From positions 62,001 through 126,000 of the forward strand of contig NHZP01000051.1 in NCBI GenBank assembly GCA_003313425.1: a stretch of DNA of 64,000 nt. Reading direction: 5' to 3'. A program made the position numbers and the translations under genes. Under the pieces are notes generated by a model. It was not told the origin of the DNA. It did not search any database and worked only from the letters and a program-made list of their open reading frames with translations. Of this stretch, positions 9,620 through 21,213 are shown piece after piece; the first letter of the stretch is position 1, and every line of letters begins with the position of its first letter. The stretch comes from Pseudopyrenochaeta lycopersici (lineage: Eukaryota > Ascomycota > Dothideomycetes > Pleosporales > Pseudopyrenochaetaceae).

Positions 9620-10793
9620 ACATCCCTCACTGCGTAGCGAGACACACTGCGTGGCGAGACAAATGAGGGGTACTTTGACTTTCAGCAACCGGAAAGCTCA
9701 TGCGCACAACGAATATTGCTATAATTCTACGAAAATAATCTGCTATAGCTAATTCTGAATGTCTATGATCCACTTTGCCCAAAAATCACGTTCGCATCGT
9801 CGCCTCCGCGCCTGATTTGTACAGCGCCTTGCGTCGTGGCATAACAGGCCTCCCTCCCCACAGCGCCAACCTCAAGCCTTTTTCGCTCCGATTTTTTGTA
9901 GAATAGCCTTATCCTAGCCGCACAACCTCCCTCCAATACCAGGAAGGCATCATCAGCCCTATGCGCGCTGCGGGGCGCAATTTCATGCAGCGCCGCCCCG
10001 TCGATTGGTACTTCCAGCGGAAGCGAACCACCGATCCGGGCTAATGCGAGATTTGCACAAGGACTCGGAACATTACTAATCTGACTCAGGATTGGGAGCA
10101 GTGCCAAGGACCCTTAGGGCCACGGCGCTTGTCAGTCCAGCTAACGCATTTCCAGCGTCGAAACCAGCCATCTTGTTGTACATTTCGAGACGCGGTCTAA
10201 CGCACAGCGATACCCACTTTGTAACGTAGACATATACCATTACGACGCCCTTGAGCTCCGGAACCCACTGTTGTTCTCTCCGCTGACCGAACGAAAGACC
10301 TAATCAAGCCCCACCACGTCCTCATGCTTCTCGAGTCCACCAGCGCCGATTCTTAGACCAAGCAGCAGCTGAGCTCTAGGCGGCTCGTTGAAGGGGAATA
10401 CGATGTGATGGGAAGGATACAAGCTAAGATGGAGTGCGGCGGGCCTGGAAATCGAAGCCTGCAATTTGGCAAGTGGGTTCAACCGAGCGCTACTGGCAAA
10501 ACGCCGTCGTTGCAAGCGCATGCGAAGGTGGAAAGGCTCTTGCATGAGCACTGCAATCGTTAGGGCCGTGGAGAGGTGCGGAGTCTTGGATTGTTCATGT
10601 TCGTGAGGGATGAGTGCTGGCAGAGCTGGGATGGTGGCTATGCTTGGCAAGCCACTACGCTATCTAGGGCTGCATGATGTCCTCTATTACCGGAAATAAC
10701 CCTTATGTCTCTTCGCAATGCCATCCATTCCAGACGATCATGACAAGGGTGTGGCCGGAGCGGGTCGGCCGCCCTCCCTGCCAGTAATGGCGG
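9620..10793 (+). repeat. Left TIR of the 5.4-kb NLR-carrying transposon
   Basis: Matches 14981-13925 in reverse complement. Shared blocks include GAGGGGTACTTTG, GGCCACGGCGCTTGTCAGT, CGCTGACCGAACGAAAG, CATGAGCACTGCAATC and GCTATGCTTGGCAAG. Open frames inside it are not shared as proteins and are ignored. Confidence 0.8.
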
Positions 10794-10803
10794 CATGCAG
10801 TGC

Positions 10804-13213
10804 TCAATCACCCTGTGACTCTTCGACCTCATTTGAAGCAGCTAAGCTTATGCCATAGTGATATGTACTTATCACGTTCCCCTCTATCCAGACACCGTCT
10901 CTCATTACACGCTTGACTAATACGTGTGCATCCTCCATACAAAATGCTTCCATCTCGTTACACTCTTTGCAAACATCCCAGTCTCCATTAGCGCAGATTC
11001 GGCAATGATAGTGAAAATCCACTGTCTTGATTTCCGAGGTGCAGATGTCGCATGTGAAATACACCCCAGGTCGTCAGCATTTGCAACCAACGCGGCATTT
11101 GCATCCTTACTCCGAAGAATTATATCGTTCTCTTCATGCTTCCCAAGTAGAAGGTTTACTAAAACATGATGTCCTTTCTTAGCGGCTATTGAGAGCGGTG
11201 TTCGACCAAAGTTGTCTGCTATATTAGGATCGCTGTGATACTCAAGAAGCAGTAACTTGACTGTAGCCTCCTTGCCGCCGGCTGCTGCCCACCACAATAA
11301 TGTACGACCGTAATGGTCTACAGAATCAGGCCTGGCTCCTGGCATCGCAAGTAAGAGCGCTAACACGGTATGATAACCACAGAATGCAGCTCTTGACAAC
11401 GTGGTCTCTCCATATATATTTTGGTGCTCTAGCACAATTCCTTTCAGGAGCAGCAGCTCAACTATCGCCTGATGGCCGTTTGCTGTCGCGTGAAACAGTG
11501 CTGTCTGTCCCCTAGTGGACTCAAAGTTCAGATCAGCACTGTAGTTCTCCAGTAGCAGCTTGACCACTTCGAGATGGCCATTGTTGGCCGCTGCGATGAG
11601 TGGCGTCCAGCCATTGCTATTGGCGACTCCTACATCTGCTCCCTTCTCTAGCAATAGCTTGATGACATCAACATGGCCATTGTTTGCCGCTAAGTTGAGT
11701 GGTGTCCAGCCGTCGTTGGTGGCGACCTTCTATGCGTTGTATAGCTTCCTCGTATGCTTCGTCGAGTGCGGCTGAGCCTCTAGAGAGCTTAGCTAGCGTT
11801 GACTTTACGTCCTTTGCCGTTCTCTTGTCTAGCAGCGAATCAGTGTGGAGGCGAGCAAGAAGAAACCTAAGAATTTGTCAATCTGGGTCATATTACAGGT
11901 TGTCTAGGAAGAACATACATGCCGTCTACCGCCTCCACGATCTTTTCCTGGACTATCTGCTGTAGCGCAGGGTCGCGCTGAATACACCGCGGCAGTCGGC
12001 ATATCTGGCCGGCCACGAATCGCTTCACATCCTTTTTGCTAGCCTGTACCTCCAGCTTCAGCGCTTCGTTAAACCAGTCCACAATCTCCGGAATGAAACG
12101 AGAGGTGGTCATTAGGCGAACGTCCCGTCCCGTCTGAAGATCGCAGAGTTTGGCCAGAAACTGGCGCCGAGTGCCGTCGCTGTCCTGGCATTCATCCAGA
12201 GCATCAACCACAATATAGACAGCGGAGTAATGTGCAAGTACATCTCGGAGTGCGCTGAAGACCTCATCAGAAGATGGCCTGGTTCCTCTGTCAGCATGCT
12301 GTTTGTGCAGCCGTTCCACGGGCCCCACTAGCGATGGTCGAGCCTGCACCAGCTGCTTGAGAATAGCTGCCAACATCCTGGAAACATCCTGCTCCTCCTG
12401 AGCCTTGTAGTTGCAGTACACATAAGCAACTCCATGTGAGCTGCTCTGCACTGATTTCAACAGATGGTCGATTGCAATGGCCGCTACCATGGTCTTGCCG
12501 GCTCCCGGAATTCCTGGGCAGAAGAGTGTTGCCTGGGGTTCGCTGAGCCACCTGGTTGCCTGGGGCGCATCTAGAAACCATTGACCTGTTCCCTCCTGTC
12601 TGCGCTTTATAATGTCGGATTGTTGCGAGGGGTAGTCTGTCGATGATATCCATTCTAGAAGCCTGCGGTGCTCCGCGTTGTCTCCACGTGTCCGAACGGA
12701 GTTGAGCTCGGATTTGATGGCTTCAGTGTCGGTCTTTATCGCTCGAGAGAGTTTGCTTGTACACGTAAGTAGTGCCGCTCTATAGTGCTGGTATAGAGCT
12801 TACAAGTGGTCCCTCTGTAACGCTATCTCAACCAGCGTCTTCAAACGCTCGATTCGACCCAATATGCTATTCACCTCCTCTTTCTTGAACTTCCACATGA
12901 GTATATCTCCAGCCTTCTTTAGTCGACCTCCATCTGTCATCTTAGTCTGCAGCGTTTCCAGCGCTTGCTTGAACTGGTCGAGCGGCCCGTTATCGACTGC
13001 GAGGGCTCGGACGGCGGTGTGCCACGGCGTGTTGGCGTTTCCTTCCTCCAGGTGGAACCTCAGATTAAGAAGGAGACTGTTTAAGTTCGAGACCTCAACA
13101 GCGCACGTTGCGCGCTCTCTCGAGGCATCCTTGACGTCGGTCAGATATCCGACGACCTTGCCCGAGAGCTGAAGGATAGCGATAATGCTAGCAGTGACAC
13201 TAAGCGGGTCCAT
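10804..13213 (-). pseudogene. Helo-like/NACHT/ankyrin/ZZ NLR-type gene, frameshifted
   Basis: From the ATG at 13213, exon 1 (to 12804) encodes a fungal STAND N-terminal domain (M-D-P-L-S-V-T-A-S-I-I-A-I-L-Q-L). It splices over 12756-12803 into a NACHT domain with Walker A G-I-P-G-A-G-K-T-M and Walker B V-V-D-A-L-D-E-C. A GTATGT intron near 11875-11926 leads to a conserved helical segment (F-L-L-A-R-L-H). About six ankyrin repeats (11720-11150) follow, then a C-terminal ZZ-type zinc finger (C-D-I-C...C-R-I-C...C-K-E-C) at about 11050-10900. The ankyrin frame does not join the NACHT exon (shift near 11730; the usual winged-helix segment seems deleted), nor the ZZ frame (shift near 11070). Such STAND proteins act in non-self recognition and programmed cell death. 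It fills the inside of the 9620-14981 transposon. Confidence 0.7.
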
Positions 13214-13924
13214 GTTGGGAAGAAGCCAACATATATAGTAGATGCGTCTGAAAGAGCGGCGGGGTGGGAGAACGGTGACATTGTAGGTAGAGAAGCCGAA
13301 GGGAGAGCGTCAGGCTGAGGGGATACAGCCGCAGCAAGGCTGAACAGCTGCATGCGGCCCAAATTCTGCCGCGCCACACCTTATCGATAAGGCCAACTGT
13401 GGTGTCAGCGTTTATCCGCCGGTGAGGTTGTGATAGCTTCTTAGGCTGATGCATTTGCATGATCTACGTGATAATTTGTTGTATCAATCATCTGTCCATT
13501 AGCGAGATCGATGATGTGGCGGTCCTTACCCAGGTGTAGGAGAGACGTTCATCTAAGCGCTGCGGAACTCCAAAAATATCACTCCGAAGCAAGCCACCTG
13601 TCCCAAAGGTATTGTGAACGCTGCGCATTAATGGACTAATTCACAGTAATTCATTCCCTGAAGCTACTCTAATTAGGTCTTTCATTTGCGATTGGAGGTG
13701 CGGGTTGCGTTGTGGCAAGCAGAGCCATAGTGTTTATCGTAGGAAAGTCTAGACTGTTGCAAGCGAGAAGCTGGTCCACACGCAAGAAAACGCACTGATT
13801 ATTGCGGGTTTATTATTCGCCTTACACAATCATACAAATCAAGTGGTGGCGAGACGGCTATGTTTTGAACGACGTCCGCATGGAAGATTCGCCACTTCAG
13901 CCTCGTTAAACTAATGAACTCCTC
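13214..13924. other. Upstream region of the NLR pseudogene, nothing else seen
   Basis: Unique sequence lies between the NLR start codon and the inner edge of the right TIR. It presumably contains the promoter, but I see no distinct motif. Confidence 0.4.
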
Positions 13925-14981
13925 CGATAACGCTAGCAGGGAGGACGGCCAACCCGCTCTAGCACAGACCTTGCCGTGAACGTCTAGAATGAATGGCGTT
14001 AGGAAGAAATATAACCATCGTTTCCAGTGACAGAACGGCATGGAGCCCTAGATAGTGTAGTGCCTTGCCAAGCATAGCTACTATTACAGCTCTGCTATAC
14101 ATTGCGAATATGAATGATCTAAACCCCTCATGTCCCTTACATGTCAAAGTAAAGCACGTCTCTACAACCCTAAAGATTGCAGTGCTCATGTAGGGAGCCG
14201 TTCATTGTTTAACTATACGACAGCTGTATCACCACTAGGGCCGTCCCACTCTATCCTATCTTATAATTGTATTCCCCTTCTACGACCCGAGGCTAGAGGC
14301 CTTTCGTTCGGTCAGCGGAGGGACAACAGTGGGTTTCGGAGCTTGCTCAGGGCGAGGAAGACATCGTGCGTTGGACCGCATCTCGAAGTGCGTAGGATAG
14401 CTGTGTCAAAGCCGCTTCGACGCTGGAAACACGTTAGCTAACTGACAAGCGCCGTGGCCGTGCGGGTCTCGGCACTGCTCCCAATCCCAAGCCGGATTTA
14501 ATCATATTTCGAGCGCACGTGCGATCTGCACAGCCACGATGTATGAGCCGAGGAGTGCGGGGTCATCTCGCATTAGCCAGAATTAGGGATTCGCTTCCGT
14601 GGAAGTACCAATCAACATGGCGGCCCTGCATGAATTTGCCCGCGACAGCGCGCACTAGGCTGATGATGGCTTCTGAGTATTAGAGGGAGGTTCTGAGGCT
14701 CGGGCAAGGCTATTCTACGAAAATTTGGAGTGATAAAGACTTGACGTTGGTGCTGTGGGGAGGAAGGTCTGCTATGCTACGAAAAAAGGTGCTGTACAAA
14801 TCTGGCTCGGAGGCGACGATATAATTGTAATTTTTAGGAAAGAGTGCATCATAGACATTCAGGATTAGCTACAGCAGATTATTTCCATCGAATTATAGCA
14901 ATATTCTTTGCGCGTATGAGTTCCAAAGTACCCCTCAATTGTCTCGCCACACTGTGTGTCTCGCTACGCAGTGGGTGACGT
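13925..14981 (-). repeat. Right TIR of the 5.4-kb NLR-carrying transposon
   Basis: Inverted counterpart of 9620-10793, ending at 14983 in ...GTGACGTTA. An outer TGTCTCGCCACACTGTGTG segment mirrors the CACACTGCGTGGCGAGACA arm on the left. Confidence 0.8.
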
Positions 14982-15047
14982 TAGTGTTCAACAGGAAGCG
15001 CAAATCGCAGGGCGATTAGCTGAGAACAGCCTTGAGGAACGAAGGTA

Positions 15048-15090
15048 AAGGTAATTGTACCAGGTAATTGTACCAGGTAATTGTAATTGT
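15048..15090. repeat. Short tandem repeat of GTAATTGTACCAG
   Basis: Three consecutive ~13-bp units (GGTAATTGTACCA) lie just outside the right end of the 9620-14981 element. Confidence 0.75.
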
Positions 15091-15183
15091 GTTCATTATT
15101 GACGAGCTTAGCTTGGTAGAAAGCATGGTATGTGGCGGACACCAGTTTCAATGATCCAATCAGAGTTGTTTTCCTGGACTCAT

Positions 15184-16705
15184 TTAGTCAATGTTTAATA
15201 CTTTTTTCGTAGGCTGACGAGTTCGATGTGGTCTTGTCGTTTCCTCCGTAGATTGAATTGGAGATTCGGAGAGAGTAGATCGATTGAAATTAATGGTAGG
15301 GGGATGGGTAGGACTTGATGGTGTTGAAGTGTTATCATGCTTGTTGTTCATTATTATCGCTGGTTGTTGATTCTTTAGGGAGTCAGGATGTGGTTGTTCG
15401 TCGAGAGTACTCGGAGATGACGAGTTTGTATCGGGAAATGTCTTTTCCGTGCTCTCTATACGTGAGCGCTTTGGCGGTGGTGACATATCCTCTGTGTATG
15501 GGGTGTCACGTGTTTGTGCTTGGATTGCAAATTAGAACAAGGTAATAGGTAGTTTGCCAGCGTATCTCACATGGCAGTATGGTTGCAATCCTACCATCCA
15601 TCGAGGGGGTTTCGGGAGTGATTGGTTCGGGGGGCTGATCAGATTTACGTTTGGCTGGGGACAGAAAGTTGGACCGGGGGTCTAAGGAGGACTGCTTAGC
15701 TGAAGAGGCTGTTGAGAGTGACATTGACATAGTACTTCGACCTGGTCTTTCCAGGAAAGACCAGGAGTCAGGAACGACGATAAAAACGTAATCCTGTGGA
15801 AGTTGTGGCGGGTGAAGCATTACATCGTGGTTAAGAAAACCGATAACTCTGCCTGTGCAGTTGATCGTTGTGTTAGCCTGGAACTGCATGTTAGGCCTAT
15901 CCGCCATCTTCTTGCAGCGCATCATCCAAGGGTTCACATGAATGGGGAAGATCACGAAGACCTGGAACTGATGGGGACCTCTGAAAGGGGGCTTGGCTGG
16001 GTTGCCCGGGTTGATGAAGGTTGAAAGCTGTACGAAGCCGCAGCATTTTTGTTGTCTGTCTGAGAGACCAAATGCGGGGTCTTTATGGAGTAATGTTAGG
16101 CCTGAGCCAATTATGGGGCCTGTGAAAGCGACAATGGGCGAGATATTGAGGAAGCAGTCTGCTGTATTGAACATGCGGGGGCCAATCCTGTAAAGTAAGT
16201 GAAAGTCAGTGTATGTAAGGTTATGAAGCTGGGGGGATGAATATACGGCTGGTAACATTGATCACGGACAATGAGAGATGGGATCGTGTAATCCTGTGCT
16301 TCATTGGGTGCGTTCGAGTCGTTGTTGGGACCAATCTCCCATGTTAATGCGTATGGGTGAACTATCCCATAGAGGACGAAGCACTGATCGCTCCAGTCTG
16401 ACGGATCGATGACTGGTTGGTCATAGATAGACAAGTTGTGCTGAGCCGATATTCTCGTCATGTTCTTTGGGCTGAAGAGTCGCATATTCAGGGTTGTGCA
16501 ACCAAGCTGGTGAAGGGAAGTTGACTGTTGCAATGGTCTCGAAATTGAGGCCTTTGATTTGTTGCTCTTCAGGAGATCCAAATCTGTTAAGGGGCGGTAC
16601 GCGTGCTATGAAAAAGATAGACATGCCACCACCGGCAGCCTTTAGGGCTTCGGAGGGGGCGTGTTGATGTGGTGAGGCACCTGGCGATGTAGATGTGAAG
16701 GCCAT
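15184..16705 (-). CDS. Unrecognised multi-exon protein
   Basis: Three exon-like frames lie on the minus strand. The last two junctions are convincing. The exon 16228-15571 follows a 41-bp intron (16229-16269, GTCCGT donor, CCCAG acceptor). It splices over 15519-15570 (GTGAGA donor, CTAAT branch) to 15518-15184. The resulting C-terminal ~330 residues contain P-I-V-A-F-T-G-P-I-I-G-S-G and a Ser/Pro/Thr-rich, basic tail. The N-terminal frame from the ATG at 16705 (M-A-F-T-S-T-S-P-G) changes frame between about 16580 and 16420, through an unresolved intron or a lesion. I do not recognise the family. It lies between two NLR-carrying TIR units, inside the possible outer unit, and could be that unit's own gene. 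Confidence 0.5.
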
Positions 16706-18376
16706 TTCTGGAGAGGATTCCTTAATGGGCTTGCGGGGATCTTTTTTTGGATTTTTTTTTGGGCGAACTATATATGAGATGTCAGTTCGCAAGGCTGTTA
16801 TATTGCGATGAAAAGCAAGTGGGCGGGGTAACGGTCAGGAGACAGATATCGGTGGGGTAATGAGATACCATAAAACTATGCTGTACACGATGGAGGCTTC
16901 CGGCTCGTACAGGGCTCGCTTCAATGTGAATGGCGAAGTGTGGTTGAGGTGGTGGTGAGATATGTATGTAGGGTCTAGATTTAGAGTTTCATAATTTCTT
17001 TTGTAACTTAAACGAAGTGGGGCCTCTAGATGCTATTGGTGGCACTATACTCAGCTAGCTATGGTCACGCTATCAAGATGTAAGTGGCTTGGATTCTGGA
17101 TTCTGGATTCTTAGAAATTTTGTGATGAGTTTCATTTTGGATATAGTTCTAGCGCATGCTTATGTCCTGGCGCTCAGACGATGAGCTGATGGAGGGTATA
17201 ATGCTGCTGTCGAAGGTACGAGAGAGAGATATCATCGGCAACACAGTACCGCAGAATATGATCGCGGCGGAGAAGAGGTTAGAGGATTGCAGCAAAGCGA
17301 CGATCAAAGAAGCGGAAGCGTGGGACTGGACATCCCCGACGTGGCATAGCAATTAGTGTAATAACATCATTAGCGAATAAGTAGGTTCTCTCCAAAATAA
17401 AGCTATCGACAACAGTGTATAGATGCATGATGCATCGTATGATGGCGGCACAAGGAGTGGTATAAACGGAAAACTTGCATGCCTCAGGCAGCAAGCAAAA
17501 TCGCCCAAGAAGATAGAAAACAAGATCAAACGAATGCTACTGGATGAATTGGTTACGCTAGACCAAATTCAACTATACCTAACGTACTGACGATAAAGTG
17601 TTCATTAATTCTAGCAGTAGGAGGGGTAGCAGAAGGCGATAAGCTCAGAGAAATGCAAGGCACTGATTAACGAAGTGCGGTCTATCTAAGAAGATTACAT
17701 GATAGGTAAAAGGATGGAAAAGGAAGTCCAAAGGTGCGATGTTCCACGTACCTTCGGGAAGTGTGGCGTCGAAGTGGCTGCAGTTTTGAGGGGTGGGAGG
17801 GGTCAGAGGCCTTTCGTTCCTCAAGGCACTCCTCTCTTGCCCAGCGATGAATTTTCTGTCGCTGTTTCTTGTGTCAGTATCTTTGGGGATAGAAGTGATA
17901 AATCGAGACGGTCAGTCCCTGATCTAGTCGTTGGAGTTGACATCCTTTTCTATCTTCATCTTTTACTACGAATCGTCTTGATGTAGTCGACCTGATACGC
18001 GTGTTGTTGTCAGAATTTAATGAATGTTTTGGTCAGAAGGGATGAGAATTGATTGTGTTGTTCTTGTTCCCTATTTTTCTCCATTTTATGTAATGTGTGT
18101 GTGCCAAGTGGTTACACCCGAGCTTTGTACTACAATACAGTATCGCGTACCCTCGCTGCTGTGCTGTAGATCAAACAGCATACTTTTTCCGAGCACGCAC
18201 CTTGTATCTGACAATCTGACGGTTGTAGGGCTGGCTCGGTTCTTTTGTCTTTGTGGGCCTTTGGCTTACGCGTCCTAGGGGTTGGCGCTGTGATATCACA
18301 TTTGTGTTTGTGATTGCGAGAGCTCTCATTGGTGTACTAGCTTAGGTTATATGTGTCAGTATCTTAGCTGTAGATA
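16706..18376. other. Intergenic, no supported gene
   Basis: Only short frames occur (for example 17156-17356 and 17699-17986), without family signatures, introns or conserved flanks. No repeats are obvious apart from TGGATTCTGGATTC near 17090-17110. Confidence 0.4.
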
Positions 18377-18378
18377 TA

Positions 18379-18870
18379 ACGTCAGTCCAAGCGTGCCGGG
18401 ACGCACGGTGTAACGGGACACATTCGCACCTCGGAGCCTCGCAACCTTTCATTCCTAGGTCTATAGATATGCAGTCAGCGGAATAATGTTCTAAAATCAA
18501 TGCTCTTTCAATGTACTAGTCTCCGACGAGCCTTACTGTGATGTTAGTCGTGCTGTGAATTATTTCGTTACCGTCGTCAAACAACCTTTCGTCGATACCC
18601 CCCTGTCTATCCGCGAGTTAAAGAGTATGTTAGTAAATCGGAGGGTCTGATGCAAAGTTGAATTGAGGAAGATCATCGCAATCAGCTTCAATACCGGCGT
18701 TAAGCTAGTAGAGATGGAGTCCGGGAGTTTCGCCGGGCGGGAGCAGAGATCGTGAAAAGTGTCCCATTGCGTCGGGATGCGCTAGCAAGTCTTAGCTTGC
18801 AGTAGTGTGCTCAGATGTTGCCGTATGCTATCGTAACGAATTTGACGCCATACCTATAGCAGATTGACAT
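18379..18870 (+). repeat. TIR copy L1
   Basis: Outer ~330 bp are almost identical to R1 (27712-28180, inverted), which marks L1 and R1 as the two ends of one element. The first 60 bp contain two spaced GGGAC motifs (GTGCCGGGACGCAC and GTGTAACGGGACAC), with a third (GCGTCGGGATGCGC) near 18770. These are possible transposase-binding repeats. Confidence 0.85.
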
Positions 18871-19024
18871 CTAAAAATAACTTGTGGCGTAGGCTGGCGG
18901 CTTTCTAGAAGCATCCACAGTGGAATGCTCAGCCTGCTACAGGCAACATGGCCTCATTCACCACACTGAGCTGCGCTGCCTCAGCACACTCTCCGCCGCG
19001 CACAAATCCCCATGTTGTCTTGTA

Positions 19025-20719
19025 ATGGATAAGGCCAGTCGTGTGCTATCGCAAGGCCTTCCGCCTGGCGTACCTAGTTCTTACCGTGCTCTAGCAGACC
19101 ATGGCAATGTTCCCCGCTCTACCCTCCATTCCCGTGCCCACGGCCGCCGCTCGATACAGGAGAAGGCTCAGAGTCAACAGTATCTCTGTCCTTGGGAAGA
19201 GGATGCGTTGGTCAAGTTTCTCTTGCAGATGTCTGATCTTGGGCAGCCAGTGCGAATCAAATTCATACCATTCCTAGCCTTCTGCGTGACCGGCCAGCGA
19301 CCAGAAGGAAACCGACCGCCCAAGCCACCCAATAAGAATTGGGCTCGCGCTTTCGAGAAACGCCACCCAGAAACGCAAGCGAGAAGAGTCAGAGCGCTAG
19401 ACTGGAACCGCCATGAGAAGAACACTTATTGGAAGATGTCTCATTGGTTCGAGGTGATAGGAAGGCTGTTACAAGACCCGGCTATCTTAGCGGAGAATGT
19501 GTACAATATGGACGAGACAGGCGTCCTGCTCTCGATGCTAGGTTCCATGAAAGTGCTAGTAGGTAAGAACGATATACGAGACTACAGAGGTGCACGAGTG
19601 AAGCGTATATTGGTTACCGCGATCGAATGTATCAGCGGCGACGGTAGGTATCTAAACCCCATGATTATTTGGCCAGCGACCACTCACCGGAGTAACTGGA
19701 CTACATTTCCCACTCCTGGGTGGCAGTATGCGTGCTCTAAATCTGGATACACCGACTCGTACATAAGCTTAGAATGGTTGAAGCGTATATTTGATCCGGA
19801 GACTAGAGAGCGAGCTAACAATAAGCCACGTGTTCTGATCTGCGACGGTTTTGGGACGCATGACACCCTAGAGATCCTAGAGTATTGCTTTGCAAACAAC
19901 ATAATTCTGTGCCGCCTTCCGTCTCACACCTCTCACAAGCTCCAGCCCTGCGACGTCGCTGTATTTGCTCCACTTAAAGCTGCCTACCGCGAACAAGTCG
20001 AGCGACTGGAGCGAGGAGGTGTTAACACAATCGGCAAGGAGCATTTTACTTCTCTATTTAGCCCTGCAAGAGTAAAGGCATTTACAGTCAAGAACATCAA
20101 GGCTGGCTTTGCTGCGAGTGGGCTAATTCCATTTAACCCAGATAGAGTGCTTAACAGCATGCCAAAGCCCGTCGCTGAATTAACCGCGTCAGAAGTCGCT
20201 AAAGATATCGTCGGGCCGAGTGCTCAAGAAGCCGTTCCACAGACACCTACCACGCCAGTGTCAGCAGAAGGTCTCTTGTCCCTGCAGAATCTGATCATCA
20301 AGCAGGACGCTCAAGCTTTAGACGAGAAAAGCAAACAAAACCTACAGAGACATCTTCGTAAATTTGCGAAAGCCGCCCAGCTGTCCTTTACCAAAGGGGC
20401 GCTCCAGCAGAACCATATCCAGTTTTTATTGAAGGTTAATAATGAAGCTAAAGTTCGACGGTCCACGAAAACATTGGTACTAGGAACAGCTAAGGTCATG
20501 GGATACGAGGAGCTTCAAGACGCGCGAGCGAAGCGTGCTGAAAAGGACGCTGCTAAAGCGACAAAAACCAAGGGGAAACGAGGTCGGAAGCGAACGAAAG
20601 TGACTTTGGAGGTAGACGCAACAGAGCCACCGGCCAAGGTGGCGCGAATGAGTGAAGTGCTGGAGCCAATGCAAGCGGCGATGTCGTCGTGGAGGGCCCC
20701 TATGGCGCGAATGTATTAG
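19025..20719 (+). CDS. pogo-like DDE transposase (DDE_1 superfamily), intact
   Basis: 564 aa from the ATG at 19025. The N-terminus has a psq-type helix-turn-helix (S-S-Y-R-A-L-A-D-H-G-N-V-P-R-S-T-L) and a CENP-B-like second DNA-binding segment (W-A-R-A-F-E-K-R-H-P-E). The catalytic core has V-Y-N-M-D-E-T-G near residue 160, V-L-I-C-D-G-F-G-T-H near 280, and L-P-S-H-T-S-H-K-L-Q-P-C-D-V-A-V-F near 305, giving the three acidic residues. The C-terminus is a basic coiled region ending in a Lys/Arg cluster. It lies just inside TIR L1 and about 500 bp upstream of an NLR gene on the same strand. That position and the TA-flanked ends make it the likely transposase of this element family. It shows no lesions, so it may be active. 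Confidence 0.9.
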   Translation: MDKASRVLSQGLPPGVPSSYRALADHGNVPRSTLHSRAHGRRSIQEKAQSQQYLCPWEEDALVKFLLQMSDLGQPVRIKFIPFLAFCVTGQRPEGNRPPKPPNKNWARAFEKRHPETQARRVRALDWNRHEKNTYWKMSHWFEVIGRLLQDPAILAENVYNMDETGVLLSMLGSMKVLVGKNDIRDYRGARVKRILVTAIECISGDGRYLNPMIIWPATTHRSNWTTFPTPGWQYACSKSGYTDSYISLEWLKRIFDPETRERANNKPRVLICDGFGTHDTLEILEYCFANNIILCRLPSHTSHKLQPCDVAVFAPLKAAYREQVERLERGGVNTIGKEHFTSLFSPARVKAFTVKNIKAGFAASGLIPFNPDRVLNSMPKPVAELTASEVAKDIVGPSAQEAVPQTPTTPVSAEGLLSLQNLIIKQDAQALDEKSKQNLQRHLRKFAKAAQLSFTKGALQQNHIQFLLKVNNEAKVRRSTKTLVLGTAKVMGYEELQDARAKRAEKDAAKATKTKGKRGRKRTKVTLEVDATEPPAKVARMSEVLEPMQAAMSSWRAPMARMY

Positions 20720-21213
20720 AAAATACTCTCGAGCTTGGCTCCATCGTTATTCTAATCTAGGAGTTGTATCCACTGCATTGAAAGGACCATGTAATTTTAA
20801 TAGAACCAGACGTTAACGATGATTGGACACGCGTTTTGCGGTCATCAGTACTATTTGCCGACTGGTCCATCGCAAGCGTGCACGTGCCACCATAGGCCAA
20901 GCCTGCCAGTCTCTAACTAGTCGCGTATTCACGCAACATTGTTGCGACCGCTGTACAGCCTCACGGCTACCCGCTTGAGGTCTGATGCGCCGCCATCGCC
21001 AACCAAAGAATGTGACACGGTCCATCAGAGCCAGCTTGCGACTCTCAGAACGCTGTTTTATTGTCAAGATATCCGGAGCTATATTGTCAGCTACTCGTTC
21101 TCCTATCACTAGCTGACCTCTACAGTGAAAGGGAAAACTAGCTGCCACACTCTCGTCGAGCCTCTTCTGTCTCTTTCCTACCGCACGCGGCCGCCACATA
21201 TCCATATGAATCG
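20720..21213. promoter_or_regulatory. Leader between transposase and NLR, conserved in both copies
   Basis: The sequence 20825-21213 reappears at 42000-42420 in inverted orientation upstream of the second NLR, for example GACACGCRTTTTG and GCAAGCGTG blocks. Conservation in both NLR copies suggests that it holds the NLR promoter and 5' UTR. No TATA box was assigned. Confidence 0.5.

Larger units (their letters stand above)
9620..14981. mobile_element. TIR transposon (5.4 kb, ~1.1-kb TIRs) carrying an NLR gene
   Basis: The ends read TA-ACATCCCTCACTGCGTAG on the left (9618) and, in reverse complement, TA-ACGTCACCCACTGCGTAG on the right (ending 14983). Each TA is a plausible target duplication. 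Inward, the left (9620-10793) and right (13925-14981) sequences are inverted copies over about 1.1 kb with scattered substitutions and indels. The only gene between them is a broken NLR-type gene. There is no transposase, so the element would be non-autonomous and would need one supplied in trans. The outer termini resemble those of the larger unit at 18379-43025. Confidence 0.75.

Noticed and set aside
9763..10650. Minus-strand frames of 114-116 codons
   Set aside because: They lie in the left TIR, and the frames are not preserved in the inverted right copy, so they are not coding.
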